64,000 nt of DNA. Source: Prorocentrum cordatum. Its lineage: Eukaryota > Sar > Dinophyceae > Prorocentrales > Prorocentraceae. A model generated the notes under the pieces. It saw only the letters and a list, made by a program, of their open reading frames with translations, was not told where the DNA came from and did no database searches. The stretch covers positions 1-64,000 of the forward strand of contig CAUYUJ010016065.1 in NCBI GenBank assembly GCA_963575745.1, given 5' to 3'. Of this stretch, positions 29,944 through 41,752 are shown piece by piece (the first letter of the stretch is position 1; every line of letters begins with the position of its first letter). The translations under genes were made by a program, and so were the position numbers.

Positions 29944-31508
29944 GTTATCATCAGCATCATCATCAACATCATCATCAGCAACAACAAAAACAATATCACC
30001 ATCACGGCTCCCCCAAGTCTAGGGACAAAAGGTGTCACACATGACGGCCTCCCGTGACCCCTCGAACAGTCGCCCGCCAGAATGCTGGGCTGGCACGGTG
30101 GCGGGACTTGCCGCAGGCATCTGGATAAGAAGAGGTGGGGGCGCAACGGTCGATAGCGTTTGCGCACGATGGCCAGATTCCTGCAGAAGAGCTTCGGAAT
30201 TGCGCTCCTCCGCCCAAGCTCGGTGCGCACAGAGGCGACAATGGCCGCCTTCGTCTCATCGTCGAACTGCGAGCGAGTGTCGTTTGAAGCCCAAAACTCG
30301 GCATCCGAAGCTCCAGGCGCGGGCATCCGGAAGTAAGCGTCTACTGACCGGACATGTAAGTTCTCCAGGAATTGGCAACTGCACTCGATTGGTAGCCAGC
30401 GGTATGGCGGATCCATGACGAAACTCTCGGCATCGCTCTCCTTCATTTCCATGCACCCTGTTACCAACGTGCTGCCAGAGGCCAGAAGGAACGGAGTCTC
30501 CAGGACGCCAAAACCAGCGCATACGCCACCCTCTTCAGAAGAGGCGTGCTTGCTGCGCAGCATGGCACCAGATACGTTGTTCATCAACACCTGCTGACTA
30601 TCGCAAAGGCGTTCCGAATCCTTCTCGAGCTGGTTACCACGCGCGAGGTACGATGCGAAAATCCCGAGCTCGGCTACGGTATCAGTCTTATGGGCCACAC
30701 CACTTTGCAAGAGCCAGGCTGGCGCTGGTGCAGTGCAGATCTTCTCCATCAGCACGTACTGCTCGAGGCCCTCACTGGCCCGGAGGGCTGCAGCGAGCTC
30801 GCTGCCGTAGAGGTTGTTGCCGCCGCCTTCGCGCTGCGGCTTCAGCACCCAGCCGTGAGGCTTTGCCAGTGCATCCGCCACGGCGTGCGCGCTCCCGGCG
30901 CAGGAGGGGTCAAACTGGCGGGCAAAGACCGCCAAGCACTGCGCCACCTCGTCCTGCGGGAGGAAGCGGGACAGCACGGCCCGGTCTGCAAGCACCTGCT
31001 GCACCCGCTTCGAGCCGGCCAGGTGCGCCAGAAGCGACGGGGCCTTCACCGCCCTTGACAGCTCAATGAGCCTGCGGTTCTCCCAGTCCACCTCGGTGGC
31101 GAAATGTTCGGGGCGGTAGGTACAGTGAAAGTAGACCACAGAGATCTCCGTGCCGTCTATAACCAGCGCGCCATCAACGCCGCCCCTAAGCTCCACGTGC
31201 GCACCGAGGAAGGCGCGGGTGCAAGGGACGCCCAATCCCTCAAGCGCCCTCTCGATGTGTCGTTGGTCCAGCTCCAGGTGGTCATCCTGGAAGCAATAGA
31301 AGCAGACAGAGGCTTTGCCGTCGGCGGCTGGCGCAATGGCGACATATTCCGCATGTGCCGCCGCGAGCGCGCGCGCAAACCCCGCCCCGGGCGTGTTCTC
31401 CGCTAGGAGCGCGCCGTGTTCTGCTGCAACGACTTCTGGACATCGGGAATGACGGAGTGCCCCGGCGTGGATCCTGGCCACGACATCTGTGAAACCTGCA
31501 AAAGCCAC
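29796..31508 (-). CDS. GSS: Glutathione synthetase, eukaryotic type, N-terminally incomplete
   Basis: ATP-dependent ligation of glycine to gamma-glutamylcysteine. The frame covers the family from about one third in to its C-terminus: LDQRHIERALEGLGVPCTRAF (77-97), VVYFHCTYRPEHF, LAGSKRVQQVLAD, the ATP-binding loop KPQREGGGNNLYG (223-235), YVLMEKI (251-257), AELGIFASYL, and the closing SGAMLRSKHASSEEGG with GFGVLETPF (to about 340). The frame starts after the expected EINTIS region: a splice acceptor TTTTGCAG|G at 31496 fits an exon start at 31495. The roughly 150 N-terminal residues were not found upstream. Downstream the frame does not stop where the family usually does. It continues for about 120 plausible codons (MDPPYRWLPIECSCQF, ETKAAIVASVRTELGRR) and then through a CAT tract read as poly-Met, which is surely not protein. 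Confidence 0.85.
29797..29990. repeat. CTC/CAT microsatellite
   Basis: Mixed CTC then about 30 consecutive CAT triplets (29855-29945), read as Met on the minus strand at the end of the glutathione synthetase frame. Confidence 0.97.
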
Positions 31509-31739
31509 AGCGATAGTGTTGATCTACACTTGAAGATATCGCCCATCGCTGTGAGGAAGATCCGCCGTCGAGCCATCGAGTCAAGATATGGGGTGCCCTC
31601 AGACCGACGCTGCCACATTCATCCCTCTGACAATGGTTCCTTGCCCTTTGAGGGTTCATCCGGGCTGCAGACCACAAAATCCAATGGTCGCACGGGTCAG
31701 TCGGGATCTTCCGAGATTGGCCTCCGCGACCCTGGAAAC

Positions 31740-32200
31740 AACTGGAAACGCATGTCTGTCGAATGGCCCAATGCGGCTCCAAGACAGGCCACGATCCCAG
31801 TACTGCCAACGGTACCCCAACCTGCTCCGATGGCATTCGGGATGACTCCAAGAAGCCCCAAGATGGCTCCAGGATGGCTGGACGGAGGTCTGAGCCCCCT
31901 CAAGTAGGACCCTGGCACGCCAAGGTTCATCACACAACGATTGGCGATGGTGTAACAGTTTCCGTCTGAGCACTAACTTCAGACTCGCCCCTGAGGCCTC
32001 AAGATAGCCCCAGGATTGCACCGGTGCCCACCAGGACCCCTGCAGATCCCCAAGAAGAGTGTCCCCCATGAGGCGCACGCGAACGGACCTAAGAAGTACA
32101 AATTGTGAATCCGCCCTCCATCCCCCACGCCAGAAGCAGGTCACCAAGAGTTACCCAAGAGGCCTCCAAGAAGCCCCCGAGTGGGAAGCGGGCAGGGGGT
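31740..32200 (+). repeat. Sparse CAAGA-type repeat
   Basis: Weak CCAAGA(T/G)GGC units among unrecognised sequence upstream of the glutathione synthetase frame. The missing N-terminal exon was looked for here on the minus strand and not found. Confidence 0.55.
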
Positions 32201-32629
32201 TCTGCGCTGCTTAGGCCCCGAGAAACTCGATCAAGAGAGGGAGAGATTTGGGCGGATCCTCGCCAGATCTGTACACGGACCCATCCACGGGTCAAACTGG
32301 ATCAGTTTCTCGATCCGCACCCAGCCGCGGGGACGGGGGCTCTTTTCTCCCCCTCTGCTGGCAACAACCAGCCCTGGGCCACCTCAGCCCCCCAGCCAGC
32401 TCCAACCGCCAAGAGGCCCCAGAGAGACACCAAAGCGGTGCAGGACGAGCCCTCGACGCGGCAACGCAACAACCATGCAACGCTGCGGCCATGCCGCGCT
32501 GCAAGATCGCAACACCCTTTCCCAGGTCGCAGCCTAGCGTGCCCAGTGGTCTGCCCCGCTGCGGTATGCAACGCGACGAACGTGGGGCAGCCCAGGCAGC
32601 CAGGGAGCACCAAGCCATCCTTCTCAAAC

Positions 32630-32704
32630 CTCTCCTCCTCCGCCACCTCCTCCACCTCCTCGTCCTAGTCCTCCTCCTGCTCCTCCTCCTCCTCCTCCTC
32701 CTCC

Positions 32705-32803
<99 letters not shown>

Positions 32804-32820
32804 TCATCATCATCATCATC

Positions 32821-32871
<51 letters not shown>

Positions 32872-32995
32872 CATCACCATCACCATCACCATCACCATCA
32901 CCATCACCATCACCATCACCATCACCATCATCATCATCATCATCATCACCATCACCATCACCATCACCATCATCATCATCATCATCACCACCACC

Positions 32996-33029
<34 letters not shown>

Positions 33030-33345
33030 TCATAAACACCATCAGCATCAGCATCAGCATCAACATCAGCATCATCATCATCATCAGCATCAGCACCATC
33101 AACATCATCATATTATTCATCCTCCTCATCATCACACTCCTTCTCCTCTGACTTTATCGCCACCTCACCCGTCACCCTCCCTCAATTTCGTGCCAACGAT
33201 GATCCTCATCATCGTGCTTCCCGTCGCCCACATCCTCGTCCTCCTCGTCTTCCTTATCGTCTCCGTCCTCCTGCTCCGCATCCTCATCCTCCTTCTCCGC
33301 CTCCTCCTCCTCCTCCTCCTCCCTCCTCCTCAGCTGCCGCCCCTG
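32630..33345 (+). repeat. CTC/CAT/CAC microsatellite, 0.7 kb
   Basis: Long (CAT)n with (CATCAC)n and (CAC)n variants, flanked by CTC tracts. Poly-His, poly-Ile or poly-Met frames result on either strand. Confidence 0.98.
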
Positions 33346-33438
33346 CTCGAGAGGTTTTGGGAGCTGTAACAGGCACAGCGAATCTCTCACGAGGGGCGGG
33401 CGGCTACGCGCGCTGGCCCGCGCCAGCCGCTGCGCGGA

Positions 33439-34407
33439 TTGGCGGCTTGGGCCTTGGCCGCGACTGCGACGGGTGGCACGCCGCGGGGTTCCCGCTCGCC
33501 GCGGGCTCGCGCGCGGCCCAGCGGCCGTGGAGGCGAGCCAGCGAGGCACCGTCGTGATCGACAGGCCCGCGCCAGTGCACGCGTGCTGCTACGAGTTGTC
33601 GGCGCGGCGCAGCGGCTACGTGATCATCACAGTTCGACGTCGTGGCAACATCGGGGAGGAGGCAAAGGTGGCGGCACGGGCAAGGGCAAGGGCAAGCAGG
33701 TCGTGCCCGCCCCGCCGCCGCCACCAGCATGGTGGTGCGAGCAGTGCGGCGAGCCCAACATGATGCAGGATAGACTGTGCAGGGTGTGCTTCCCAATGCC
33801 TGCCCAGGCGCCGCGGGCCAATGTTGAGCCGCCGCCGCATATGGCAGGCAGGCGACAGCAGACGCCCACCCCGCAGTCCGATCGGCGTGCCCGATCGTCG
33901 CGGAGGACGGCTGGTCGCAGTCAGCAGGGAGAACGTGCCGATCGACGGCGACGGCGTGGTCGTAGTCAGCAGGGAGAACGTGCCGACGTTGGTGCCGACG
34001 CTGCCGAGGCCACGCTCCCGCGGCGGCTGGCGCTGACGGCTGAGCCCGAGGCTGAGGCTGCGCCCGAGCCTGAGGCTCGCAGAGGCCGATCGACGTCTGG
34101 GCCCAGGCGGACCCGAGCCTCGTGTCGGTCGAGGTCGGCAGACGTCACGTTCGAGGAGAGTGAGGTTGAGGAGGGCACGGACACGGAGGACTCGGCGGCG
34201 ATGCAGCCGCTAGGGGTGTTGCCTGCGCTCCCTGAGGAGGCCAGGGCGCACCCTTCATGGCTGGAGCCGCCTCGCACTGAAGAAGCAGCGCAGGTGCACA
34301 GGAGGTATCTTCGTCGCCTGGCCATCGCCTCCGCCAAGAAGCTGCGCGCAAGTAAACGCTTCGCGTATCCCCACCAGCCCGTCCAGAAACGACGCCCAGG
34401 CGAGTAG
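33439..34407 (+). CDS. RanBP2-type zinc-finger protein with RS-like repeats
   Basis: A 322-residue frame. A Gly/Lys segment (GKGKGKQVV) and Pro run lead to WWCEQCGEPNMMQDRLCRVC, which fits the RanBP2 finger C-x2-C-x3-N-x6-C-x2-C (C100, C103, N107, C114, C117) preceded by the usual Trp. After it come Arg/Ser/Gln repeats with GRSQQGERAD twice, an acidic stretch (ESEVEEGTDTEDSA), and a C-terminal part RRYLRRLAIASAKKLRASK. RanBP2 fingers bind RNA or ubiquitin. GKGKGK-finger modules of this sort are common in dinoflagellate proteins and retroelement ORFs as I recall. The listed start is TTG and the frame is open upstream, so the N-terminus is uncertain. The frame ends inside the left arm of a 79-bp palindrome. 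Confidence 0.6.
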   Translation: MAAWALAATATGGTPRGSRSPRARARPSGRGGEPARHRRDRQARASARVLLRVVGAAQRLRDHHSSTSWQHRGGGKGGGTGKGKGKQVVPAPPPPPAWWCEQCGEPNMMQDRLCRVCFPMPAQAPRANVEPPPHMAGRRQQTPTPQSDRRARSSRRTAGRSQQGERADRRRRRGRSQQGERADVGADAAEATLPRRLALTAEPEAEAAPEPEARRGRSTSGPRRTRASCRSRSADVTFEESEVEEGTDTEDSAAMQPLGVLPALPEEARAHPSWLEPPRTEEAAQVHRRYLRRLAIASAKKLRASKRFAYPHQPVQKRRPGE

Positions 34408-34650
34408 AGGGTCGTCCTGAGGGGCTTTTCGGCGTCTTGGGCGCCTCGGGGGGGCCTCTTTGGGCCGTTTGGGATCCTCTTGGGGGCCTCCTGGGGGCCT
34501 CTTGGGGCCATCTTGGGGCCATCTTGGGGCCTCTTGGTGCCTCCTGGGCGCTTCTTGGGGCCATCTTGGTGAAAGAGGCCCCCCCGAGGGGCCCAAGACG
34601 CCGAAAAGCCCCTCAGGACGACCCTCTACTCGCCTGGGCGTCGTTTCTGG
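34383..34650. repeat. Imperfect palindrome, 79-bp arms
   Basis: 34383-34461 (starting CCAGAAACGACGCCCAGGCG) is the reverse complement of 34572-34650 with one mismatch. The 110-bp centre is a reverse-sense CAAGA array (TTGGGGCCTC units). The left arm contains the last codons and stop of the RanBP2-finger frame. The right arm ends about 13 bases before block B begins. Confidence 0.97.
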
Positions 34651-35269
34651 GCGGGCTCAGTGAACATACGCTGTGGGAAGAGAACGCGTTCCCATTCCAC
34701 GCTGGGTGCCAGAATATGTTCGGGCGGAGGATGGGTGGCGGCGGATCCCAAACAGCTATGGGAAGGCATCAATGCGTGCATGCGTGCATGCCCCCATTTT
34801 TGCGCTGTCCGCCGGCACTCGCTAACCGAGTACGCGTGGGAACAAACGAGCGGTAAGTATGCTACGTACCTTGCTCATTGTTCCCACACCACCCGGAAGC
34901 GCTCGCGTGCGCGCGCGCCCCCGCGTCGCGTCCGCCCGAGGTGTCACGCGAGGGAGAACTCGGAGTAGTTCCGCTGCGAACGAGAGCCCCTGTGGAGCCT
35001 CGTGCCATTCATAGCGCTGCAGAGGTAGGGCCCTTGGCCAACGGATCGGGCCCTTGGCCAACTGGTGCCCCCTTGGGGCGATTATCTTCGCACACTCCCC
35101 AATCCCCCCACCTCGCAGGGCCAACCGCGCGGTGCGCACAAGCCCCGGCAACCCCTGTCCCCTGTGAACATGGTGGCTTAGGCGAGAGGGCGCTGCCGCG
35201 GGTATCGGCATTTGTTTCGAAAGAGCACATTCCTGATTCACTTCTTGATTTCGCTGTCACACCCCATGA

Positions 35270-35305
<36 letters not shown>

Positions 35306-35308
35306 AAA
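35270..35308. repeat. T16A23 run
   Basis: Sixteen T then 23 A, self-complementary. Copy A has only GGAG and seven A at the same point (about 17841). Confidence 0.9.
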
Positions 35309-36015
35309 TGTATTTCAAACCACCTTTTCACCCCAAATGATGGCTTGAAATACCAACCGCTGTTGGCCGATCCACTGGCGAGAAATTAATGGAATCACCA
35401 TCGTCGCGGGCGCTTTCTATCGCGCTTGGTCTGCCCTACTCATGCATCGACGTAGCTGCGGTCCCTCGCAGCACAAGCCCCCCCCCCTCAGCGGCGGCCA
35501 GTGCTGAGGCTCAATCTCTTTTCGATTCCGTCGCTTCGGGTGTCATTCGATATTGTCCGCACCCCCATGGAAGGTCCGACGCCGGCGTGCGGTCGGGTAT
35601 GAGCAGCCCGCCAGGCGTGCCAGTCGCCTAGAAGGTCCAGTTCGGGATAGGGGGGAGGTCAGGACTGGAGGCACGACAATTCCCAGTCTGGCCGTTGATT
35701 CTCCATCGGCCACGCCACCCCCCATTGCGTTGAAGTGCCAGCCGTCCGACTTCACCGCCTCCGCTTCTGCTGCTGCTGGATTCTCCTCCGTACATGTGTC
35801 GTCCGAGGTTTCTTGCCCTCTAGCGAGCCTGCTGAGCAGCTTGAGGGCCTCTGGAAAATGGATGGACAATGGCTCCCTCAAGCGTGGTGGCACGGGAAGT
35901 CGGAATCGTACTCTCAATATTGTGTTCACTGAGATAGCGAGGCGAGTGCAGAGGCGCTCTTGCTCAGCGGCTTCGGTTCGGGAGCGGACCAGTTTCGCGC
36001 TCGGCGCGAACGGGC

Positions 36016-36034
36016 CTTGAGCCAAAGGTCACGG
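36016..36034 (-). other. Spliced-leader-like motif, copy B
   Basis: Identical to the motif at 18560-18578: minus strand CCGTGACCTTTGGCTCAAG. Confidence 0.3.
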
Positions 36035-39000
36035 ACAGTTTGTGTCCGCAGGCGGTGGCGTGGCCACCACCTCCGCCTCGAGCACCCCAGTCTGGTTTTG
36101 AACTCTGCCCCAAAAGTTACATGCCTGAGGTGATCCAGGAGGTGGCGTTGCCACCGCCCCCTGGGCAACACCGAGTCCGTAACACGATACAATACTGAAT
36201 TGGACAATATCGTGTGCGACCTAATGCCCTGAAAAACTGTCTTCTCAAGCTCGCCGTGGCAACCGGCCTACGCTTTAAACCAGCGTGCCGGCCCATCCGC
36301 TATCGTTTGGCTGGTTTTGCTGGGGTCCCTGGAGCACCGAGCTACCCCACAAGCCAACTCTCTGTGGCAATCTAAATGGTCGCCGGCCGAGGGCCGAACG
36401 ACCTGAAAATCTAAGATACATAGGTTGCCACAGGGCTCCTCAACCGACCCGCCGGTGTCACCCTCGGGAGGCGGACACCTACGCCTCGGACATTTTCCGC
36501 ACAAGCTCCGCCGGCATCCCATGAGAACCGAAGTGCGGGACACTGCTTTCCGCCACTTGAAGTCCGAGCTATGTTTGCAGCCCCCGTGAGGCGGACAATC
36601 CGTGTCCCCCATGGGAACGCACATTGGTGTTTGAAGTCGGTTTGGTGCATTCTGTCGGCACCAATGTTGACACAACATGTGGCTCATATCTACACACGTT
36701 GCTGTCACACATCATGCTTGGGTCCATCATTTGCAGCCCCCTCATGATGGGACGGCTGATCCACATAAGTTGACCCCCTCGGCCACGGTGCTACGAGGCA
36801 GAGGTGGCTGCCACAGGATAAGCGCTACACGCATCACCCACCATTGCCAGGTGCCAGCATCGAGCACCTATTTCCAGGGTGGGAGAGCCCAAGAGCCCCA
36901 TCCGATTCACAAGGGTTATGCCTACCCTTAAGGGCAGCAGCAATACACTGCAATCCTCCTCCTCCTCCACCCCTTCCTCCTCCTCCTCCTCCTCCTCCTC
37001 CATCGGAGGTTGGGTGGTGAGATCGTAGTGGGACGGAGACTCCCAACTGGGAAATCAATTCGTTTCGTTCGTGTCGTGCGTGCGGGCGAGGCGAAGCTAC
37101 GTGGGCGCGCGAGAGGAATGAACCCGCCGTTGCTAGGGCGAAGTCGAGACAAGCGTTTCTCCTCCGTCCGTCCATCAGTCCGTCCGTCCAGCGGTGGCCC
37201 TAGCGGTGTCCATCGGTGTCCCGTGGTGTCCCGTGGTGTCCGCCGTTACTATGGCAAAATCGAGACAAATTGTTCTCCTCCCTCCGTCCGTCCGTCCGTC
37301 CGTCCGTCCGGCGGTGGCCCTAGGCCCTAGCGGTGTCCCGCGGTGTCCATCGGTGTCCCGTGGTGTCCCGTGGTGTCCGCCGTTGCTAGGGCGAAATCAG
37401 GACACATGATTCTCCCCCGCCCGGCCGTCCATCCGTCCGTCTGGCGGTGCCTCGCGGCGTCCCGCGGTGTCCCGTGCTGTCCCATGGTGTCCGTTTGAGT
37501 GAGATCGATAGTGAAATCGATAGTGAGATCGATAGCGAGATCGATGTGGTGCCCCGCGGTGTCCCGTGGTGTCCCGTGATGTCCCAAAAAGTGAAATCGA
37601 TAGTGAGATCGATAATGAGATCGACAAATGTCCCGTGGTGTCCCTTTGAGTGAGATCGATAGGGAGATCGATAGTGAGATCGATATTGAGATCGATGTGG
37701 TGTCCCAAGGGGTCCAGTGGTGTCTCGCGGTGTCCCGTGGTGTCCTATGGTGTCCCGTTGAGTGAGATCGATGGTGAGACCGATAGTGAGACCGATAGGT
37801 GTGCCGAAATGGGTGCGGCGCCGCCATGCCAACGCAGCCACTGGGGCCTTCGGTGTGAGGGGTGTGCCGAAATGGGTGCGGCGCCGCCATGCCAACGCAG
37901 CCACTGGGGCCTTCGGTGGAGCTCCCTATGGGGCCACGAAGCGTGTGATGGGGTGTGCCGACATGGGTGCGGCGCCGCCATGCCAACGCAGCCACTGGGG
38001 CATTCGGTGGAGCTCCCCATGGGGCCACGAAACGTGTGAGGGGTGTGCCGAAATGGGCGCGGCCCCTCCATGCCAACGCAGCCACTGAGGCCTTCGGTGG
38101 GGCTCCCTATGGGGCCACGAAACGTGTGAGGGGTGTGCCGAAATGGGTGCGGCGCCGCCATGCCAACGCAGCCACAGGGGCCTTCAGTGGAGTTCCCTAT
38201 GGGGCCACGAAACGTGTGAGGGGTGTGCCGAAATGGGCGCGGCGCCACCATGCCAACGCAGCCAGTGGGGCCTTCGGTGGAACTCTCTATGGGGCCACGA
38301 AACGTGTGAGGGTGTGCCGAAATGGGTGCGGCGCCGCCATGCCAACGCAGCCACGGGGGCCTTCGGTGGAGTTCCCTATGGGGCCACGAAACGTGTAAGG
38401 GGTGTGCCGAAATGGGTGCGGCGCCGCCATGCCAACGCAGCCATTGGGGCCTTCGGTGGGGCTCCCTATGGGGCCACGAAACGTGTGAGGGGTGTGCCGA
38501 ATTTCGTGCGGCGCCGCCATGCCAACGCAGCCACTGGGGCCTTCGGTGGAGCTCCCTATGGGGCCACGAAACGTATGAGGGGTGTGCCGAAATGTGTGCG
38601 GCGCCGCCATGTCAACGCAGCCACTGAGGCCTTCGGTGGAGCTCCCTATGGGGCGCAGCCACTGGGGCCTTCGGTGGAACTCCCTATGGGGCCACGAAAC
38701 GTGTGAGGGGTGTGCCAAATTGGGTGCGGCGCCGCCATGCCAACGCAGCCACTGGGGCCTTCGGTGGAGCTCCCCATAGGGGCCACGAAACGTGTGAGGG
38801 GTGTGTTGAAATGGGTGCGGCGCCGCCATGCCAACGCAGCCACGGGGGCCTTCGGTGGAGCTCCCTATGGGGCCACGAAACGTGTGAGGGGTGTGCCGAA
38901 ATGGGTGCGGTGACGAGGGAGGGGGCAGCGGGAGGAAGGAAGGAAGGAGTGAACGCGGGGCGCTGTCTCTTCAAAACGAGGACCCAACACCACAGGATGG

Positions 39001-39473
39001 TTGGGAAAACATGAGATCGATAATGAGATCGATAGTGAGATCGGCAGGTGTCCCGTGGTGTCCCGTGGTGTCTCGTGGTGACCCGTTGAGTGAGATCGAT
39101 CGAGAGATCGATAAGGAGATCGATACCGAGATCAATGTGATGCCCCGAGGTGTCCCGTGATGTCCTGTGGTGTCCCACAAAATGAAAGCACTACTGAGAT
39201 CGATAATGAGATCGACAAATGTCCCGTGTGGTCCCGCGGTGTCCCGTGGTGCCCCGTTGAGTGAGATCGATAATGAGATCGATAGTGATGAGATCGATCG
39301 TGAGATCGATGTGGTGTCCCGTGGTGTCCCGAGGTGTTACATTGTGTCCTGTGATGTCCCGTTGAGTGAGATCGCTAGTGAGATCGATAGTGAGACCGAA
39401 AATGAGATCGAGAGGTATCCCGCGGTGTCCCCTGGTGTCCCGAAGTGTTCCGTGGTGTCCCGTTGAGTGAGAT

Positions 39474-39573
39474 CGCTAGTGAGATCGATAGTGAGATCGA
39501 GTCGATCTCACTATCGATCTCACTATCGATCACCACAGGACACTTGTCGATCTGATCGACAAGTGTCCTGTGG
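39474..39573. repeat. Double inverted repeat in block B array
   Basis: GAGATCGATAGTGAGATCGA ending at 39500 is mirrored from 39502 after one base. Next, CCACAGGACACTTGTCGA (39533-39550) pairs perfectly with 39556-39573 around a five-base loop. Copy A has the same structure with a 14-bp second stem. Confidence 0.93.
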
Positions 39574-39713
39574 TGTCCCACGGTATCCCGCGGTGTCCTG
39601 TGGTGTCCCGTTGAGTGAGATGGATCGTGAGATCAAGTGAGTCAGATCTTGCTTCCCCCCCCGCTCCCCCCACACAACTTCCTTTTCACCCGAAGGGCGG
39701 TCGTATAGATATC

Positions 39714-40885
39714 AGAGAGAGCGTGATCCACCGCCGCTTTACTGTGGAAAATTGCCAACCTTTTCCTCTGGAGCCCGGGGGGAAAAAAAAAGGTCGCCCC
39801 CCCCCCCTCCGAAAATCCCCCCCCCCTGCTTGACCCCTCCCCCCCCCCCCCCCTTGTCCCGCAAAAAACCCACCCCCCCCTCCCCTAACCCTCCCCCCCC
39901 CCCCCCCTCCCGCTCGAAAAACGGGGCTGGGGGTCACTACCGTTTCGAAACCCCTCCCCCCCCCCCCCCCCTCCGGATCCTGAAAACCGGGGGTCACACC
40001 GGTTTCGAACCCCCCCCCCCCCCTACTCACCGCCAGCAAACGACTCCCGGTCCCCACCACCGTCCGCATCACATCCCCCACTGGTGTTCCCAGCACCACT
40101 GTCCTCACCACCGCTGTCCCCACTGGTTCCACCACCGCCCCTACTGTCCCCACCAGTGGCCCCACCACTGTCGCACTGTCCCCGCTGTCCCCAGAACTGT
40201 TCCCACCACGGTTCCACTCTCCCCACTGTCTCCACGGCCCCAACCACTGCCCTACTATCCCCACTGTCCCACCGACTCCGCCGCTGTCCCACTGAGCTGT
40301 CCCACTGTTCCCACCACTGTCCCCACTGTCCCCATCACTGTCCCCACTGTACCACTGTCCCATTGTCCCACCGCCGTCCTCGCCACCACCTTCACCACTG
40401 TCCCCACCACCATTGTACCCTCCACTGTCCCATTGTTTCCACCTCATTCCCACTGTGCCCACACCACTGTCACCACCACCGCCGTCCCCACCACTGTCCA
40501 CTGTCCCCCCTGTTCCCACCATTGTCCTCACCACTGTCCCCACCACTACCGGCCCTCTACTGTCCCACTGTCCCCTCACCACTGTCCCCATTGTTCCCAC
40601 CACTGTCCCACTGTCCCACTGTCCCCACCACTGTCCCGCTGTCCCCTCGCCACTGTCCCACCAACACCGTCCCCACCTCTGTCCGCACCCCCACTCGGTT
40701 CTCGAGGAGGGGGGGGGGGGTTCGAACCGGTAGTGACCCCCCCCACCCTGTCACGATGGAGCTGGGGGGGGGGGCGAGGGGAGGGGTTCGAACCGGTAGT
40801 GACCCCCCCGGTTTTCTGGATGGGGGGGGGGGGGGAGGTTGGACAGACCGGTAGGACCCCCCCCCGGTCTTCCGCCAGCAGCGGT
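39714..40885. mobile_element. Symmetric GGTTCGAACC / CCACTGTCC element, copy 1
   Basis: Starts GAGAGAGCGTGATCCACCGC and ends TTTTCCGCCAGCAGCGG, as in the copy at 54103-55233. Left part: C-rich with GGTCACTACCG-type units at 39932 and 39992. Middle (40085-40680): minisatellite of CCCCACCACTGTCCC units. Right part: the left unit in inverse orientation, GGTTCGAACCGGTAGTGACC, at 40719 and 40785. It carries no protein domain. Confidence 0.75.
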
Positions 40886-40899
40886 TATTTCTCGCTATT

Positions 40900-40904
<5 letters not shown>

Positions 40905-40939
<35 letters not shown>

Positions 40940-40953
40940 ATATATATATATAT
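40905..40953. repeat. (TA)n microsatellite
   Basis: AT dinucleotides with one TATCTA interruption, just past the symmetric element. Confidence 0.97.
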
Positions 40954-40959
40954 GTGCAA

Positions 40960-41130
40960 GTGTTTCGCGAATTGATGCCGGGTCGTTTTCAAAATGTTGC
41001 TCTCGCCCTAGCGCCGCGCACATTCGATTTAAGATGTGTGAGAGTTTCACGGATTGATGGCGGTTCCTTTTCAATTTTCAAAATGAGGCTATCGCTCTAA
41101 CGCCGCGCACACTCGTTGAATGGTAAAGAT
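40960..41130 (+). repeat. Second copy of the TTCAAAATG repeat
   Basis: Two to three units with TTTTCAAAATG, TCGCYCTARCGCCGCGCACA and GATTGATG, related to 29240-29490. The remainder to 41450 has no recognised content. Confidence 0.8.
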
Positions 41131-41752
41131 TTCACTGGTTCTCACGGCCCCCGAACCGGAGATGATGTTTTGGGGCGATTCGGGATGGTCATGGAGCAAC
41201 AGTCACATGATTCGCAGAGTTGAAGTCCCAGGAATGGCGTTCTGGCACGAATCACGACCGCCAAGACGCAATAGTCAGGTTCACTCGTGGCGTTGAGGTC
41301 CTGAGAATGGTGTTTTGGCACGCTTCAGGATTTTCACACGATTGTTCCCCAACGGGACACTTCCCTCAGTGGAACTGAACCTTTGTACGGGCCTCAGAGA
41401 AAGGAAGCATGGAGGGAGGGTGGATTCCAACATCCTAGATGGGTTTTGGATTTGCACTGGTCCTCCTCCTCCTCCTCCTCATCATCATCCTCCTCTTCCT
41501 TCCCTCGCCCCCACGTGGGCCCCAGGGATGGCCCGAAGAGGCCCTCCAAGGCCACCCCCTTGCTCCCAGAGATCTCTCCGTTCACCCTGGTTGCCCGCTT
41601 TGTTTCACTACTGTTTCTTCGTCCCTTTTCTCGTCAACTCTCATGAGCAAGGTTTCCGAGTAGGCTGGTGGGCATACGCGAACCGTGAAGAGTTTTCTGG
41701 CGGGCTCTCTGGGCGACAGGTGTTGAACAATATGAGTGTACATATACGCATG

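Larger units (their letters stand above)
34664..39715. repeat. Duplicated block, copy B (pairs with 17242-22903)
   Basis: Same order of parts as copy A. The 90-bp satellite spans about 37812-38908 (about 12 units), and the mixed GTGTCCCG/GAGATCGATA arrays lie at 37165-37795 and 39012-39630. Copy B lacks the 273-bp segment of copy A: its flanks meet at a single TTTAAA near 36275. It carries a T16A23 run at 35270-35308 not present in A. Its right end coincides with the start of the element at 39714. Confidence 0.95.

Noticed and set aside
31282-31851. Frame upstream of glutathione synthetase as its N-terminus
   Set aside because: No similarity to the family N-terminal region, and it overlaps the known part in another frame.
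40084-40975. Thr/Val/Pro and His/Cys/Pro repeat ORFs
   Set aside because: CCACTGTCC minisatellite inside the symmetric element; no domain.
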